From positions 34,045-98,044 of the forward strand of contig JAKFYE010000026.1 of assembly GCA_021731045.1 (NCBI GenBank): 64,000 nt of DNA. Direction: 5' to 3'. The notes beneath the pieces were generated by a model. It was not told the origin of the DNA, did not search any database, and saw nothing but the letters and a program-made list of their open reading frames with translations. The position numbers and the translations under genes were made by a program. The stretch is from Bdellovibrionales bacterium. Lineage in GTDB: Bacteria > Bdellovibrionota > Bdellovibrionia > Bdellovibrionales > JAKFYE01. This document shows, piece after piece, positions 8,918 to 17,731 of this stretch (position 1 is the stretch's first letter; each line of letters starts with the position of its first letter).

Positions 8918-11179
8918 ATGAAAGCGTTTTTTTTCTTATGTTTACTTGTGACGGGCTGCTCTGAAATACCGGGAGAAAAACCAATAACAATGCCCGTCGA
9001 ATACGCTTCAAAATTTCGAGGATTGACGGCCAAAGTTTGGCAAGACTCCAATCAACACACGCATGTCAAATCGGAGACAGATTTAGGCATGACCATAGCA
9101 CTGGGGTATGTTCACGGGCGCGACCGTGCTTGGCAACTTGATTATTATCGGAGAGTTGTTCAAGGCCGAACCGCCGAAGTTCATGGCTATTATAAACTCA
9201 GACCCGACATGATGATGAGATTAATCAACCTCTACGATCAAGCAGCTAAAATTCAACATCAATTAGATGCCCAAACTTCAGAATGGCTTTGGGCTTATGC
9301 CTTTGGAGTGAACAAAGCTTTTAGCGAACTCGATTTTAGTAAAATATATGAATTCAAAAAATTAAAATACAAACCTTCCCCGTGGACCCCGACCGATACA
9401 ATCGCCTTAATGCTTCTTCAAAGTTTTGATCAAACGCGAGATACGTTTTTAAAAGAAATGCGGGAGAGCGCCTGGTTAAAAAAAATGGGCGAGAAAACAC
9501 CTTTTATCGATGACGGTTTACCGTGGGATACCGCCATCTTAAAAAAAGGAGAATATCAGAAGTTCGCCACTACAAAAAACGCCTCAATTGAAAAACCACG
9601 TCCTGCAGAATGGACGCACACGAACACACAGGATTTTAATTCTTATTTTGGTTCAAATGATTCTACAAGTTTAGGTAGTAACAACTGGGTGATCTCTCCA
9701 AAAAGAAGTGAGACTAAAAATGCCTTTCTTGAAAACGATCCCCATCTTCAACTCCGCCATCCTTCATTTTGGTACTGGGCCCATATTCAAGGACCTGACC
9801 TCAACGCGATGGGAGCCACTTTTCCGGGAATACCCACGATCACCAGTGGATTTAATGAAACCGCCGCTTGGGGTTTAACAAATGCGTATCTCGATGCAGG
9901 AAAAATTTCTTATATTTCTGAAGACCTGTTAGTGAAAGCACAGTCGCTAAGACCGATGGTGTGGTTAAATTTTTATGGCTTTAAAATACCTTTTTTCTTT
10001 AAAACTTTTAGACGTCTTGACGGTCATCCCATATTACCTCTTGAAGCGCCGCCCGGAAAGGCAATGATCTTAGATTGGACAGGTTTTGGAATCGGTCCGG
10101 AACAAATAGCGGCTCTCCATACGGTGACTTATGCTAAGAGCGTTCAAGACACTTTGGCCGCATTTCAAAAGTTAAATATCCCAAGTTGGAATTTTGTTTT
10201 TGCAGATTCAAAAGGCAACATTGGCTACCTGGCCACGGGGCCTGCACTTAAAAATCTCGAAACCACTCCTTATGGGGTGACCGAGCTTAAACACGGTCAA
10301 AACTTAAACCACGAATTACTTGAGAAAAAAGAAATGCCTCAACTGATCAATCCGGAGCGCGGGTACATTGTAACTGCGAATAATCGACAATGGCCGGTCG
10401 GCTCCAAATGGCACGGAGGCTACACCTATCGCACGTCTTTTCGCGCGTTTCGCATAGAAGATTTACTTTTAAAAAAAGCAAAACACGGCTTTGAATCTTT
10501 TAAAAATATTGCCTGCGATATCTACAATACGGATGCCTCATTTATAGCACCGCTATTAATTTCTAACCTTGAGCGCGCAACTCTAACAGATTTCGAGCAA
10601 TCCGCAGTGAATGAACTAAAAAAATGGAATTATCGCTCAGACCTAGAATGTACCGCTTGCGGAATTTTTCGCCGCACGATGGACCGTTTAATGGAAACCC
10701 TCGATGCCAACGACCAATTTATCTACCGCTGGTTAAAGAGTGGTAAACCAGAAGAGATCAGCAAAGTTTTACAGCCCGAATTTGCACAGGCGCTCAAAGA
10801 TATCACGACCCCTTTTGGTCGCTTTCCAAAATGGCGCGAAATCCACCGCGTTTTTTTTCGCCACCCTTCTGATGATCCCCGCTTTTTAAATTCGCGATAT
10901 ATAGAAACTGAAGGTGACTCTAATACGGTCAACCCTGGGAGCTTAGAGTGGAAGACCGATCACTACGAACATACAGCAGGAGCATCCCAACGATTGATTG
11001 TAGAATTATCTAATCCTCCCCGTGCCATCGTTCAAGTTGCGGGCCATAACCTTGATGATGAGGTCCCCAATTTTGACTCTATAGACTCAGGATTCAAACG
11101 CTGGTCCAAATGTGAATTTGTTGAAGTTCAATTTCCGTTGGATTGGGAAAAAGTCCCCGCGCGAGACATTCACTTTTAA
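8918..11179 (+). CDS. Penicillin-acylase-family (Ntn hydrolase) lipoprotein
   Basis: A 753-aa exported enzyme of the penicillin acylase / acyl-homoserine-lactone acylase family. A lipoprotein signal ends LLVTGC. An alpha-like segment (LGYVHGRDRAWQLDYYRRV) comes first. Then LGSNNWVISPKR around residue 255 carries the autocatalytic serine that becomes the N-terminal nucleophile of the beta chain, and ENDPHLQL and TSGFNETAAWGLT follow as in family members. The protein should be processed into two chains in the periplasm and cleaves amide bonds of acylated amines. Possible substrates include acyl-homoserine lactones or peptides; sequence alone does not decide. Confidence 0.9.
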   Translation: MKAFFFLCLLVTGCSEIPGEKPITMPVEYASKFRGLTAKVWQDSNQHTHVKSETDLGMTIALGYVHGRDRAWQLDYYRRVVQGRTAEVHGYYKLRPDMMMRLINLYDQAAKIQHQLDAQTSEWLWAYAFGVNKAFSELDFSKIYEFKKLKYKPSPWTPTDTIALMLLQSFDQTRDTFLKEMRESAWLKKMGEKTPFIDDGLPWDTAILKKGEYQKFATTKNASIEKPRPAEWTHTNTQDFNSYFGSNDSTSLGSNNWVISPKRSETKNAFLENDPHLQLRHPSFWYWAHIQGPDLNAMGATFPGIPTITSGFNETAAWGLTNAYLDAGKISYISEDLLVKAQSLRPMVWLNFYGFKIPFFFKTFRRLDGHPILPLEAPPGKAMILDWTGFGIGPEQIAALHTVTYAKSVQDTLAAFQKLNIPSWNFVFADSKGNIGYLATGPALKNLETTPYGVTELKHGQNLNHELLEKKEMPQLINPERGYIVTANNRQWPVGSKWHGGYTYRTSFRAFRIEDLLLKKAKHGFESFKNIACDIYNTDASFIAPLLISNLERATLTDFEQSAVNELKKWNYRSDLECTACGIFRRTMDRLMETLDANDQFIYRWLKSGKPEEISKVLQPEFAQALKDITTPFGRFPKWREIHRVFFRHPSDDPRFLNSRYIETEGDSNTVNPGSLEWKTDHYEHTAGASQRLIVELSNPPRAIVQVAGHNLDDEVPNFDSIDSGFKRWSKCEFVEVQFPLDWEKVPARDIHF

Positions 11180-11914
11180 TTAGAGTTCCAACTCAACAAA
11201 TAACGGCGTGTGATCCGAAAGATCTTGCGCCGAATCTAAGGTTTCACAATCATGAATTTTGATATTGCGTACAAAAATACGGTCTAAACTTAAAATCGGA
11301 AAAAAAGCCGGGAAGGTCTTTGCATACGCACCTGTTTGTTCAAAGAAAACTTCGGTCAACCCAGTTTCTTCTATAAGAAAATCTGAAATTCGCCCAGACC
11401 AATCATTAAAATCTCCAGCAACAATCAGTGCGTGTTGGGGATCAATATTTTTTTTAATAAACTGACAAAGATACTGCGCTTGACGACGTCTTCCACGTTC
11501 AAATAAATCAAAATGCAGGCAGATCAAATGCAGAACTTTTCTCTTAGGAACTTCGACTTTAGCGTATAAAAAACCACGACTTTCGAAACGATTGGTCGAA
11601 ACATTCGTGTTGCTCCATTCTTGGATTGGAAAGTGACTTAGAATGGCATTACCGTGATGACCTTCATCATACACTGCATTTTTACCGTACGCATAATGCG
11701 CCCAGATCTGGTCAGCTAAAAATTCAAATTGCGAGGTGGTCGGCCACTCGCGGAATTTATTCTGGTGCTTATGGTTTTTGCCGACAACTTCTTGAAGAAA
11801 AACAATATCCGCTTTTACATCGCGAATCGAGTGCTTAACCTTCGAGAGAACCAACTTGGTATTAGCCCAAGAAAATCCTTTATGAATGTTGTAGCTTAAA
11901 ACTTTTATCTTCAT
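11180..11914 (-). CDS. Endonuclease/exonuclease/phosphatase-family protein (YbhP-like)
   Basis: A 244-aa protein of the metal-dependent EEP superfamily. Signatures are KVLSYNIHKGFSW at the N-terminus, IVFLQEVVGK (metal-binding Glu), HGNAILSHFP, LIVAGDFNDWSG and SDHTPLFVEL at the end, with the catalytic His-Asp. The ATG at 11914 overlaps the stop of the upstream gene (TGATG), which favours it over the 14-residue-longer start at 11956. It follows a cardiolipin-synthase-like gene, the same pairing as ybhP-clsB in Escherichia coli. The family members may act on nucleic acid or phospholipid head groups. Confidence 0.88.
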   Translation of the reverse strand: MKIKVLSYNIHKGFSWANTKLVLSKVKHSIRDVKADIVFLQEVVGKNHKHQNKFREWPTTSQFEFLADQIWAHYAYGKNAVYDEGHHGNAILSHFPIQEWSNTNVSTNRFESRGFLYAKVEVPKRKVLHLICLHFDLFERGRRRQAQYLCQFIKKNIDPQHALIVAGDFNDWSGRISDFLIEETGLTEVFFEQTGAYAKTFPAFFPILSLDRIFVRNIKIHDCETLDSAQDLSDHTPLFVELEL

Positions 11915-13050
11915 CAGATCCAGTATTTGAAAAGTAATAGTATCCGACCTAACCAATACTCATACCACGGATACGGTGCACCTTTTAGGATGAGATCACT
12001 CAATTTAAAGTCACGCTCTATGGCCATCTCTAATTTCTTTTTTTCTTCTTTTGTCTGAAAAATATAGTTGGCCTCGAGATCATGAAGAATGCTACGAAAA
12101 TTTAAATTCATGGACCCTACAATGTGCCAATCATCTAGAATCGCGGCTTTGGCGTGCAGCACGCTTGGTAAATACTCGTAAATTTTTACGCCGCTTTCAA
12201 TCAACACTGCATAGAATGAGCGCATAATCCAATGCATAAAAACGATGTCCACAGTTCGCGGAAGCAAAAGTCGAACGTCCACACCCGCTTCGGCTTGAGT
12301 TTTTAAAAGACGAATAAGTCTAGCGGTAGGAACAAAATAAGGCGTCACTAACCAGATTCGTGATTCACTTATTTTAATGTGATTGAGCATTCGTTGTCGA
12401 CTTAGAAAACGCGTACGAACGGAGTGATTTAGTAAAAAATAGCGATAAAATTTATCGAGTTTTGAAGATTGTTTAAGCCAAGCGAGTTTCATGTTTTCGC
12501 GTATAGAGTTTTGCCAGGCTTTTTCAAACTCCAAAGTTAAAAGCTTGACGCATTCTCCACGCACGCGCACGCCAAAATCACGCCATGCTTTCGCCCGGTG
12601 AATTTCAGAAAGATGAACATCCGAAATGTTATAACTACCTAAAAACGCCAGCTGTTGATCTATGATACAGACCTTACGATGATTTCGAGAATTCATGCTG
12701 CCAAAGAGCTGAAAAAAAGTGGCCGGCCACCAGCCCGTTGAAATTTTAGTATTTCTTGTTGTCCAACGCTGCCAAGGAACAGGATGATAAATTTTAATAT
12801 TTAGCTTTTCGATTTCATGATTATGGGTGTTTAAAAAGTTTAAGCTACCAACACCATCCACCATCAAACGAATCGTCACACCGCGATGAGCCGCGTCTTG
12901 CAACGTTTTTAAAACCCGATCGCCGATCGTTGATTTTTCAAAAATGTAAACTTCTAGATCGATACTCGAACGAGCTTCATTACAAAACTGAAGAAGCGAA
13001 GAGTAATAATCATCTGCATTATCGAAGAACTCTTCGTCTTCCCATTCCAT
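11914..13050 (-). CDS. Phospholipase D-family cardiolipin synthase (ClsB-like)
   Basis: A 378-aa protein with two HKD motifs: HRKVCIID around residue 126 and HAKAAILDD around residue 296, each followed by the Ser/Asn of the family (GSYNISD, GSMNLNFRS). Two such motifs form one phosphatidyl-transferase active site. Lack of N-terminal membrane segments and the short length fit ClsB rather than ClsA. It is translationally coupled to the EEP-family gene and sits 3 bases after the exported protein gene. It probably makes cardiolipin or related phospholipids at the inner membrane. Confidence 0.87.
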   Translation of the reverse strand: MEWEDEEFFDNADDYYSSLLQFCNEARSSIDLEVYIFEKSTIGDRVLKTLQDAAHRGVTIRLMVDGVGSLNFLNTHNHEIEKLNIKIYHPVPWQRWTTRNTKISTGWWPATFFQLFGSMNSRNHRKVCIIDQQLAFLGSYNISDVHLSEIHRAKAWRDFGVRVRGECVKLLTLEFEKAWQNSIRENMKLAWLKQSSKLDKFYRYFLLNHSVRTRFLSRQRMLNHIKISESRIWLVTPYFVPTARLIRLLKTQAEAGVDVRLLLPRTVDIVFMHWIMRSFYAVLIESGVKIYEYLPSVLHAKAAILDDWHIVGSMNLNFRSILHDLEANYIFQTKEEKKKLEMAIERDFKLSDLILKGAPYPWYEYWLGRILLLFKYWI

Positions 13051-13053
13051 TAA

Positions 13054-13761
13054 TTATAAATTCAAAATTTTGTTAATAGATTGTCCGTTTAATGAGCGTA
13101 CGTGAAAGAGAACTCGCCCTTTTGGCGCATTTTCTATAGTTACGCTTTCAACAAATTTTTTCTCGTTGGTTGTACAAACTGAGCCGTCTTCTTCAACAAT
13201 CGGCTGCAACACGATCGCGTCGGTCTCAACCGTTACGCGTACGGTTTTCATTCTTAAGCATGACTGTGCAAAGATGCCACTTAAAGTAACAACGGGATTT
13301 GCTCCACTGGTGTCGACCACAATGTCATCAACTGGGGCATATAAAAAATCATCTGGAGCCATCACTGTCGCTTTTGCAATATTTAGAGATCCAGCTTTTT
13401 TTCCTGTCTCTTGGGTTTTATCGTGGACGTAAATGTCGTAAAGACCTGGAGACAAAACGCCGAGGTTCACGGACTTGCTGTAATTCACAAGCATCATCAT
13501 ACAAATGGTACCGTTATAATGAAAAGCTTTGTCATTGATATCGATACGATGATTGACTTTGTCGACTCTAACTTTTGTCTCTGAAACTTTGTAACATGTG
13601 TTCGGAAATATTCCAGTCAGCACGAGTTGTGCATTATCGTTACTATCAAAACCGTTTAAGGTAAAAATATGTTGAGGTGCAATATCTAAGACATCAACTG
13701 GAGCAGCTTTTACGTGCATTTGTAACAAGAAGACCGTTAAAAAGATCACAAGCGATTTCAT
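13054..13761 (-). CDS. Exported protein of unknown function
   Basis: A 235-aa protein with a signal peptide (MKSLVIFLTVFLLQMHVKAA). The mature part looks like two related beta-rich repeats: one around TLNGFDSNDNAQLVLTGIFP...CYKV and another around VVDTSGANPVVTLSGIFAQSCLRM, each with a GIF-P/A-x-x-C segment. This suggests a duplicated Ig-like domain. I recognise no named family. It has a good ribosome site (TAGGAGG) and leads an operon with the cardiolipin-synthase-like and EEP genes, so it may act in the envelope with them. Confidence 0.78.
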   Translation of the reverse strand: MKSLVIFLTVFLLQMHVKAAPVDVLDIAPQHIFTLNGFDSNDNAQLVLTGIFPNTCYKVSETKVRVDKVNHRIDINDKAFHYNGTICMMMLVNYSKSVNLGVLSPGLYDIYVHDKTQETGKKAGSLNIAKATVMAPDDFLYAPVDDIVVDTSGANPVVTLSGIFAQSCLRMKTVRVTVETDAIVLQPIVEEDGSVCTTNEKKFVESVTIENAPKGRVLFHVRSLNGQSINKILNL

Positions 13762-13945
13762 TTTTGCCTCCTAGGCTGATTAAGTTCGAAAACGTACTTA
13801 TATTTGAGAGATGGTGCGGCGTCTATAGGCGTGGTGAATTCTTAATTATGCATACCTTATTTGAGGTCTTTAGGCTCTTAGAATCAAACTCTCAAGAGCA
13901 TAAAAGTCCCTAGACTTTACGGGTCGCATCATGTAATTAAATTCT

Positions 13946-14890
13946 ATGCCTAATCTTAGACTCTTTACCGGTACCGCCACTCCCGATCTTGCTCGTGATA
14001 TTGCAAAAGCGGTGGGAACGGAGCTCGGGCACGCGATCGTGAAACGCTTTGCAGATGGCGAAATCCAAATTGAAATTCAAGAAAATGTACGTGGTTCAGA
14101 TGTTTATGTGATTCAAAGCACTTGCCCTCCAGCCAACGAACATTACATGGAATTGTTCATTATGATCGACGCTCTCAAACGCGCTTCAGCCGCGCGAATT
14201 ACGGCGGTCATTCCTTACTACGGATACGCGCGCCAAGATCGTAAAGTCGCGCCACGAGCCCCGATTTCGGCAAAATGCGTGGCGGATCTTCTGACCGCGG
14301 CGGGCGCAAATCGTGTTCTTTGCGTCGATCTTCATGCCGCGCAAATTCAAGGTTTTTTTAATTGCCCGGTCGACCATTTATTTGGAATTCCTTCATTGGC
14401 TAGAGCTTGGAGAGAAATGTATGGCCAGGGCGACGAATTTGTCTGTGTGAGTCCTGATGCGGGAGGGGTGGAACGCACGCGAGCCTTTGCCAAAAGGATC
14501 GAAAGCCCGATTGCGATTATCGATAAGCGCCGAACCGGTCCAAATGAGGCTAAAGCCCTCCATTTAATCGGTGAGGTTCGGGGCAAAACGGCGATTATTT
14601 TGGATGATATGATCGATACCGCCGGCACCCTCACTCAAGCTGTTGACAGCCTTATTACAAATGGTGCAAAAAAGGTGATCGCCGTTGCGACCCACCCGGT
14701 TTTTTCTGGCCCTGCGATTCAACGAATCACAGATAGTCAGCTTGAACAGGTTGTTGTAACCGATACGATTCCTTTAAGTGAAGACGCGCGTAAATGTTCT
14801 AAGATCCATGTGATCACCATTGCTCCTGTCGTTGCTGAAGCGATCAAACGTATTCATGGCAACGAATCTGTAAGTTCGTTGTTCATTTAA
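13946..14890 (+). CDS. prs: Ribose-phosphate pyrophosphokinase
   Basis: A 314-aa PRPP synthetase, the usual length. It converts ribose 5-phosphate and ATP to PRPP for nucleotide, histidine, tryptophan and NAD synthesis. Signatures: FADGEIQIEIQENVRG, the ATP-binding YYGYARQDRK, the metal site VDLHAAQIQGFF, VSPDAGGVERTRAFAK and the PRPP loop AIILDDMIDTAGTL. It starts the conserved string prs-rplY-pth-ychF. The 45-base gap to rplY suggests cotranscription. Confidence 0.97.
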   Translation: MPNLRLFTGTATPDLARDIAKAVGTELGHAIVKRFADGEIQIEIQENVRGSDVYVIQSTCPPANEHYMELFIMIDALKRASAARITAVIPYYGYARQDRKVAPRAPISAKCVADLLTAAGANRVLCVDLHAAQIQGFFNCPVDHLFGIPSLARAWREMYGQGDEFVCVSPDAGGVERTRAFAKRIESPIAIIDKRRTGPNEAKALHLIGEVRGKTAIILDDMIDTAGTLTQAVDSLITNGAKKVIAVATHPVFSGPAIQRITDSQLEQVVVTDTIPLSEDARKCSKIHVITIAPVVAEAIKRIHGNESVSSLFI

Positions 14891-14934
14891 AAATTTTTAA
14901 CGGTCCTATCAGAGGGTCCCGAAAGGTGGAAGGT

Positions 14935-15672
14935 ATGAAAGGCAATCAGCTAGAACTCCCAGTATCAACTCGCAGAACTGGAAAACATTTTTCTCGTCAA
15001 CTTCGTATGAAAGGCCAAGTTCCTGGCGTTATTTACGGAAATAAAGTGGACACGCTTCAAGTAGCGGCCGAAGAAAAATTAATAAAAAAATATTCGGCAT
15101 CGGCGTTTGAAAACACAATTTTCAATATCACCTCAGCAGATGTAAAAGGCGCAAATAAATTACCCGTTCTTTTAAAAGCCATCGACGTAGATCCGGTAAC
15201 AAGACGCCCTGTACATTTTGATATGTACGTTGTGGATATGAACAAGACGGTTAAAGTTTACGTAGAATTACGTTTTGAAGGAAAAGCCATTGGACTTTCT
15301 GAGGGCGGACTTCTTCAAGCTATTATGCGTGAAATCGAAGTTGAGTGTTTACCAAAAGATATTCCTGACTTCATTGCTGTGGATGTTACAAGTCTTAGTG
15401 TTCACCAAACCCTTCATATTTCTGAAATTACTTTACCTGCGGGCGTGAAAGCCGTTGCAACTAGCGATCTTGCTCTTGTGACCGTAACGGTTGTTCAAGA
15501 AGAAGTTATTGCCGCTCCTGTTGCCGCAGCAGATGGCACGGCCCCTACTGCCGCTGAGCCAGAAGTTATCAAGAAAGGTAAACAAGAAGAGGCCGGTGCT
15601 GAAGGCGCGGCCGCAAAACCTGGTGCCGCTCCAGCAAAAGCAGCCCCAGCAGCTAAGTCAGACAAGAAATAA
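14935..15672 (+). CDS. rplY: 50S ribosomal protein L25 (Ctc form)
   Basis: A 245-aa L25/Ctc-family 5S-rRNA-binding protein. The N-terminal domain (TGKHFSRQLRMKGQVPGVIYG) binds 5S RNA; the C-terminal TL5-like beta domain follows (DFIAVDVTSLSVHQTLHI). An Ala/Pro/Lys-rich tail (about 45 residues after VVQEEVIAAP) ends the protein. ATG 14935 is chosen because GGTGGAAGG sits right before it; a GTG at 14926 is the alternative. The order prs-rplY-pth is a common bacterial arrangement. Confidence 0.95.
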   Translation: MKGNQLELPVSTRRTGKHFSRQLRMKGQVPGVIYGNKVDTLQVAAEEKLIKKYSASAFENTIFNITSADVKGANKLPVLLKAIDVDPVTRRPVHFDMYVVDMNKTVKVYVELRFEGKAIGLSEGGLLQAIMREIEVECLPKDIPDFIAVDVTSLSVHQTLHISEITLPAGVKAVATSDLALVTVTVVQEEVIAAPVAAADGTAPTAAEPEVIKKGKQEEAGAEGAAAKPGAAPAKAAPAAKSDKK

Positions 15673-15702
15673 ATTTTATAACTCTACAGGATCTAATTTT
15701 TT

Positions 15703-15726
15703 AAGCGCGTCGTGATCGACGCGCTT
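15703..15726 (+). terminator. Hairpin between rplY and pth
   Basis: A perfect 9-bp stem (AAGCGCGTC with GACGCGCTT) around a 6-base loop. No T run follows on the plus strand, though TTTTTT precedes it, so it could be a weak terminator, a processing site or an mRNA-stabilising stem between the two genes. Confidence 0.5.
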
Positions 15727-15749
15727 AATATAAATGACTCAAGGTTATT

Positions 15750-16331
15750 ATGTGGGCAATTATCGGCCTTGGAAATCCAGGCACTAAATACACTCTGACT
15801 CGACATAATATTGGTTTTCTAGCCGTTGATGCCCTCGCGCGGAGTTTTGGCGGAGAGATTACAAAATCAGAATTTAAAGCGCTGACTTTAAAATTAAAAG
15901 CCGACGAAGAAGAAATTATATTAGTAAAGCCGCAGACCTACATGAATCTTTCTGGAGAGTCGGTCGTACCTCTAATGCAGTATTATAAAATTGAGGCCGA
16001 TCATATTTTAGTTGTACACGACGAAGTGGACCTTCCATTTGAAAGAATGAAAATTCAGCGCAATCGTGGATCTGGCGGTCACAACGGAATCAAAAGTATC
16101 TCAGAGCAATTGGGCCATCAGGATTATGCACGCTTGCGCTTAGGTGTAGGCCGACCTGCAAATACGAATATTCCGATTCCTGATTACGTCTTGCAAAACT
16201 TTTTAGAAGATGAACAAAATAAATTAACAGACTTTCTGAATCTCGCAGGTGATGCGATTGAATCTTGCATCTTTGACGGCGTCGAACGCGCATCTAATAA
16301 ATTTAATACAAAAACGGATGAGGTACATTAA
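15750..16331 (+). CDS. pth: Peptidyl-tRNA hydrolase
   Basis: A 193-aa bacterial-type Pth, which frees tRNA from peptidyl-tRNA that drops off the ribosome. Visible are IIGLGNPGTKY, TRHNIGFLAVDAL with the catalytic His, VKPQTYMNLSGESV and VVHDEVDLPFERMKIQRNRGSGGHNGIKSI. Its TAA shares one base with the ATG of ychF (TAATG), so the two are translationally coupled, an arrangement common in bacteria. Confidence 0.97.
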   Translation: MWAIIGLGNPGTKYTLTRHNIGFLAVDALARSFGGEITKSEFKALTLKLKADEEEIILVKPQTYMNLSGESVVPLMQYYKIEADHILVVHDEVDLPFERMKIQRNRGSGGHNGIKSISEQLGHQDYARLRLGVGRPANTNIPIPDYVLQNFLEDEQNKLTDFLNLAGDAIESCIFDGVERASNKFNTKTDEVH

Positions 16332-17431
16332 TGGCATTGCAATGTGGAATCGTCGGCCTACCTAACGTTGGTAAAAGCACACTCTTTAATGCACTCACCA
16401 GCGCGAAAGCCGAAGCCGCTAATTACCCCTTCTGCACGATCGATCCAAATGTAGGCGTCGTGATGGTGCCAGATCCTCGGCTAGATAAAATTGGAAAGAT
16501 CGTCCATACTCGAGTTTCGATTCCGACGACGATTGAATTTGTGGACATTGCGGGCATCGTGGCTGGCGCGAGTAAGGGCGAAGGTTTAGGCAATCAATTT
16601 TTAGCTAACATTCGTCAAACAGATGCCATTCTTCATGTGGTCAGATGTTTCGATGATCCAAATATTATTCACGTGAATGGGAGCGTGGATTCATTGCGTG
16701 ATATGGACGTTATCAACACTGAGCTTTTACTGGCTGATCTTGAAAGTGTTGAAAAGCGTGCCGATAAAATTCGCAAACAAGCCAAAGGGGCAGCAGCGCA
16801 AGCACTTAAAGATGAACTTAATATTGTCGAAAAAGTTTTAACGGCATTGAATGCGGGTCTTCCGGCTCGCAGCGTAACCCCTACTGATGATGAACTTCCG
16901 ATTTTAAAAGGTCTTCATCTTTTGACCGCAAAGCCAGTGCTTTACGTTTGTAACGTGAACGAAACTGACTTTGCCGCCGGTGGAAACGACTGGTCAAAAA
17001 AAGTTGAGGCTCGCGCGAAAGAAGAAAATAACCGCACGATTTTAGTTTGCTGTGCGATGGAGGCCGAAATTGCGCAATTGTCTCCTGAAGAACGCAAAGA
17101 GTTTTTAGAAGCTCTGGGTGCAGAAGAGCCCGGATTAAATCGACTCATTCGCGGGGGCTACGAATTATTAAATCTGGCCACTTACTTTACCGCTGGCGAA
17201 AAAGAAACTCGTGCCTGGACAATCAAAAAAGGTTGGAAAGCCCCGCAAGCGGCTGGAGTCATCCACACCGATTTTGAAAAAGGCTTTATCCGCGCCGAAA
17301 CGTACGCTTGCGAAGATCTCTTTCGCCTCGGCTCCGAAGCTGCCGTCAAAGACGCCGGCCTCTATCGCTCCGAAGGAAAAGAGTACGTCGTCAAAGACGG
17401 CGACGTCCTATTCTTCAAATTCAACGTCTAG
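16331..17431 (+). CDS. ychF: Ribosome-binding ATPase YchF (Obg-like)
   Basis: A 366-aa OLA1/YchF P-loop protein. The G domain starts with GLPNVGKSTLFNALT, then FVDIAGIVAGASKGEGLGNQFL; the N-x-N-E form CNVNETD replaces NKxD, which is the family trait for ATP over GTP. A C-terminal TGS domain includes ETRAWTIKKGWKAPQAAGVIH. YchF binds ribosomes and is linked to translation start and oxidative-stress control. It is coupled to pth and is followed by hairpin-rich DNA. Confidence 0.97.
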   Translation: MALQCGIVGLPNVGKSTLFNALTSAKAEAANYPFCTIDPNVGVVMVPDPRLDKIGKIVHTRVSIPTTIEFVDIAGIVAGASKGEGLGNQFLANIRQTDAILHVVRCFDDPNIIHVNGSVDSLRDMDVINTELLLADLESVEKRADKIRKQAKGAAAQALKDELNIVEKVLTALNAGLPARSVTPTDDELPILKGLHLLTAKPVLYVCNVNETDFAAGGNDWSKKVEARAKEENNRTILVCCAMEAEIAQLSPEERKEFLEALGAEEPGLNRLIRGGYELLNLATYFTAGEKETRAWTIKKGWKAPQAAGVIHTDFEKGFIRAETYACEDLFRLGSEAAVKDAGLYRSEGKEYVVKDGDVLFFKFNV

Positions 17432-17488
17432 AAAACACCTAAATACGGCCACTTAGCACAAACCCTTAAAAGACAAATTTAAGGCACC

Positions 17489-17515
17489 GCCAAAAGGTAG
17501 TAGGCACCTTTTGGC
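17489..17515 (+). terminator. Stem-loop downstream of ychF
   Basis: A perfect 10-bp stem (GCCAAAAGGT / ACCTTTTGGC) with a 7-base loop, 58 bases past the ychF stop. T residues lie within the 3' arm but there is no U tail after it. It may end ychF transcription or protect the mRNA. A second stem (AAAGGTA at 17539 with TACCTTT) follows. Confidence 0.5.
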
Positions 17516-17600
17516 ATAAACCTAACGTCATCTTACTAAAGGTACGGACATCCTTTTACCTTTCACGCGACCGAGCAACGAAGCGGATGCCCACGCGCAA

Positions 17601-17731
17601 CGGTAAAAACGAATTTAAAGATGGCAGATGCGAGGCGCGAGGAAGTAAGCGCGGAGGCGTGGTACTCTCACACCGCACAAGCGAACGACCGAGCAACGAA
17701 GCAGATGCCGTCTTTAAATTCGTTTTTACCG
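17601..17731. repeat. Palindromic element F (GAGGCG/CGAGCAACG type)
   Basis: Arms 17601-17626 and 17706-17731 are inverted 26-base copies with one mismatch. The 79-base interior contains a GAGGCGCGAGGAAG stretch, a short hairpin near 17659-17680 and CGACCGAGCAACGAAGC. That last motif is repeated directly just outside the left arm (17569-17591), as if a truncated older copy were nested there. The right arm contains the TAA stop of oppC. Its interior resembles that of the elements at 41061 and 62522. Confidence 0.8.
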
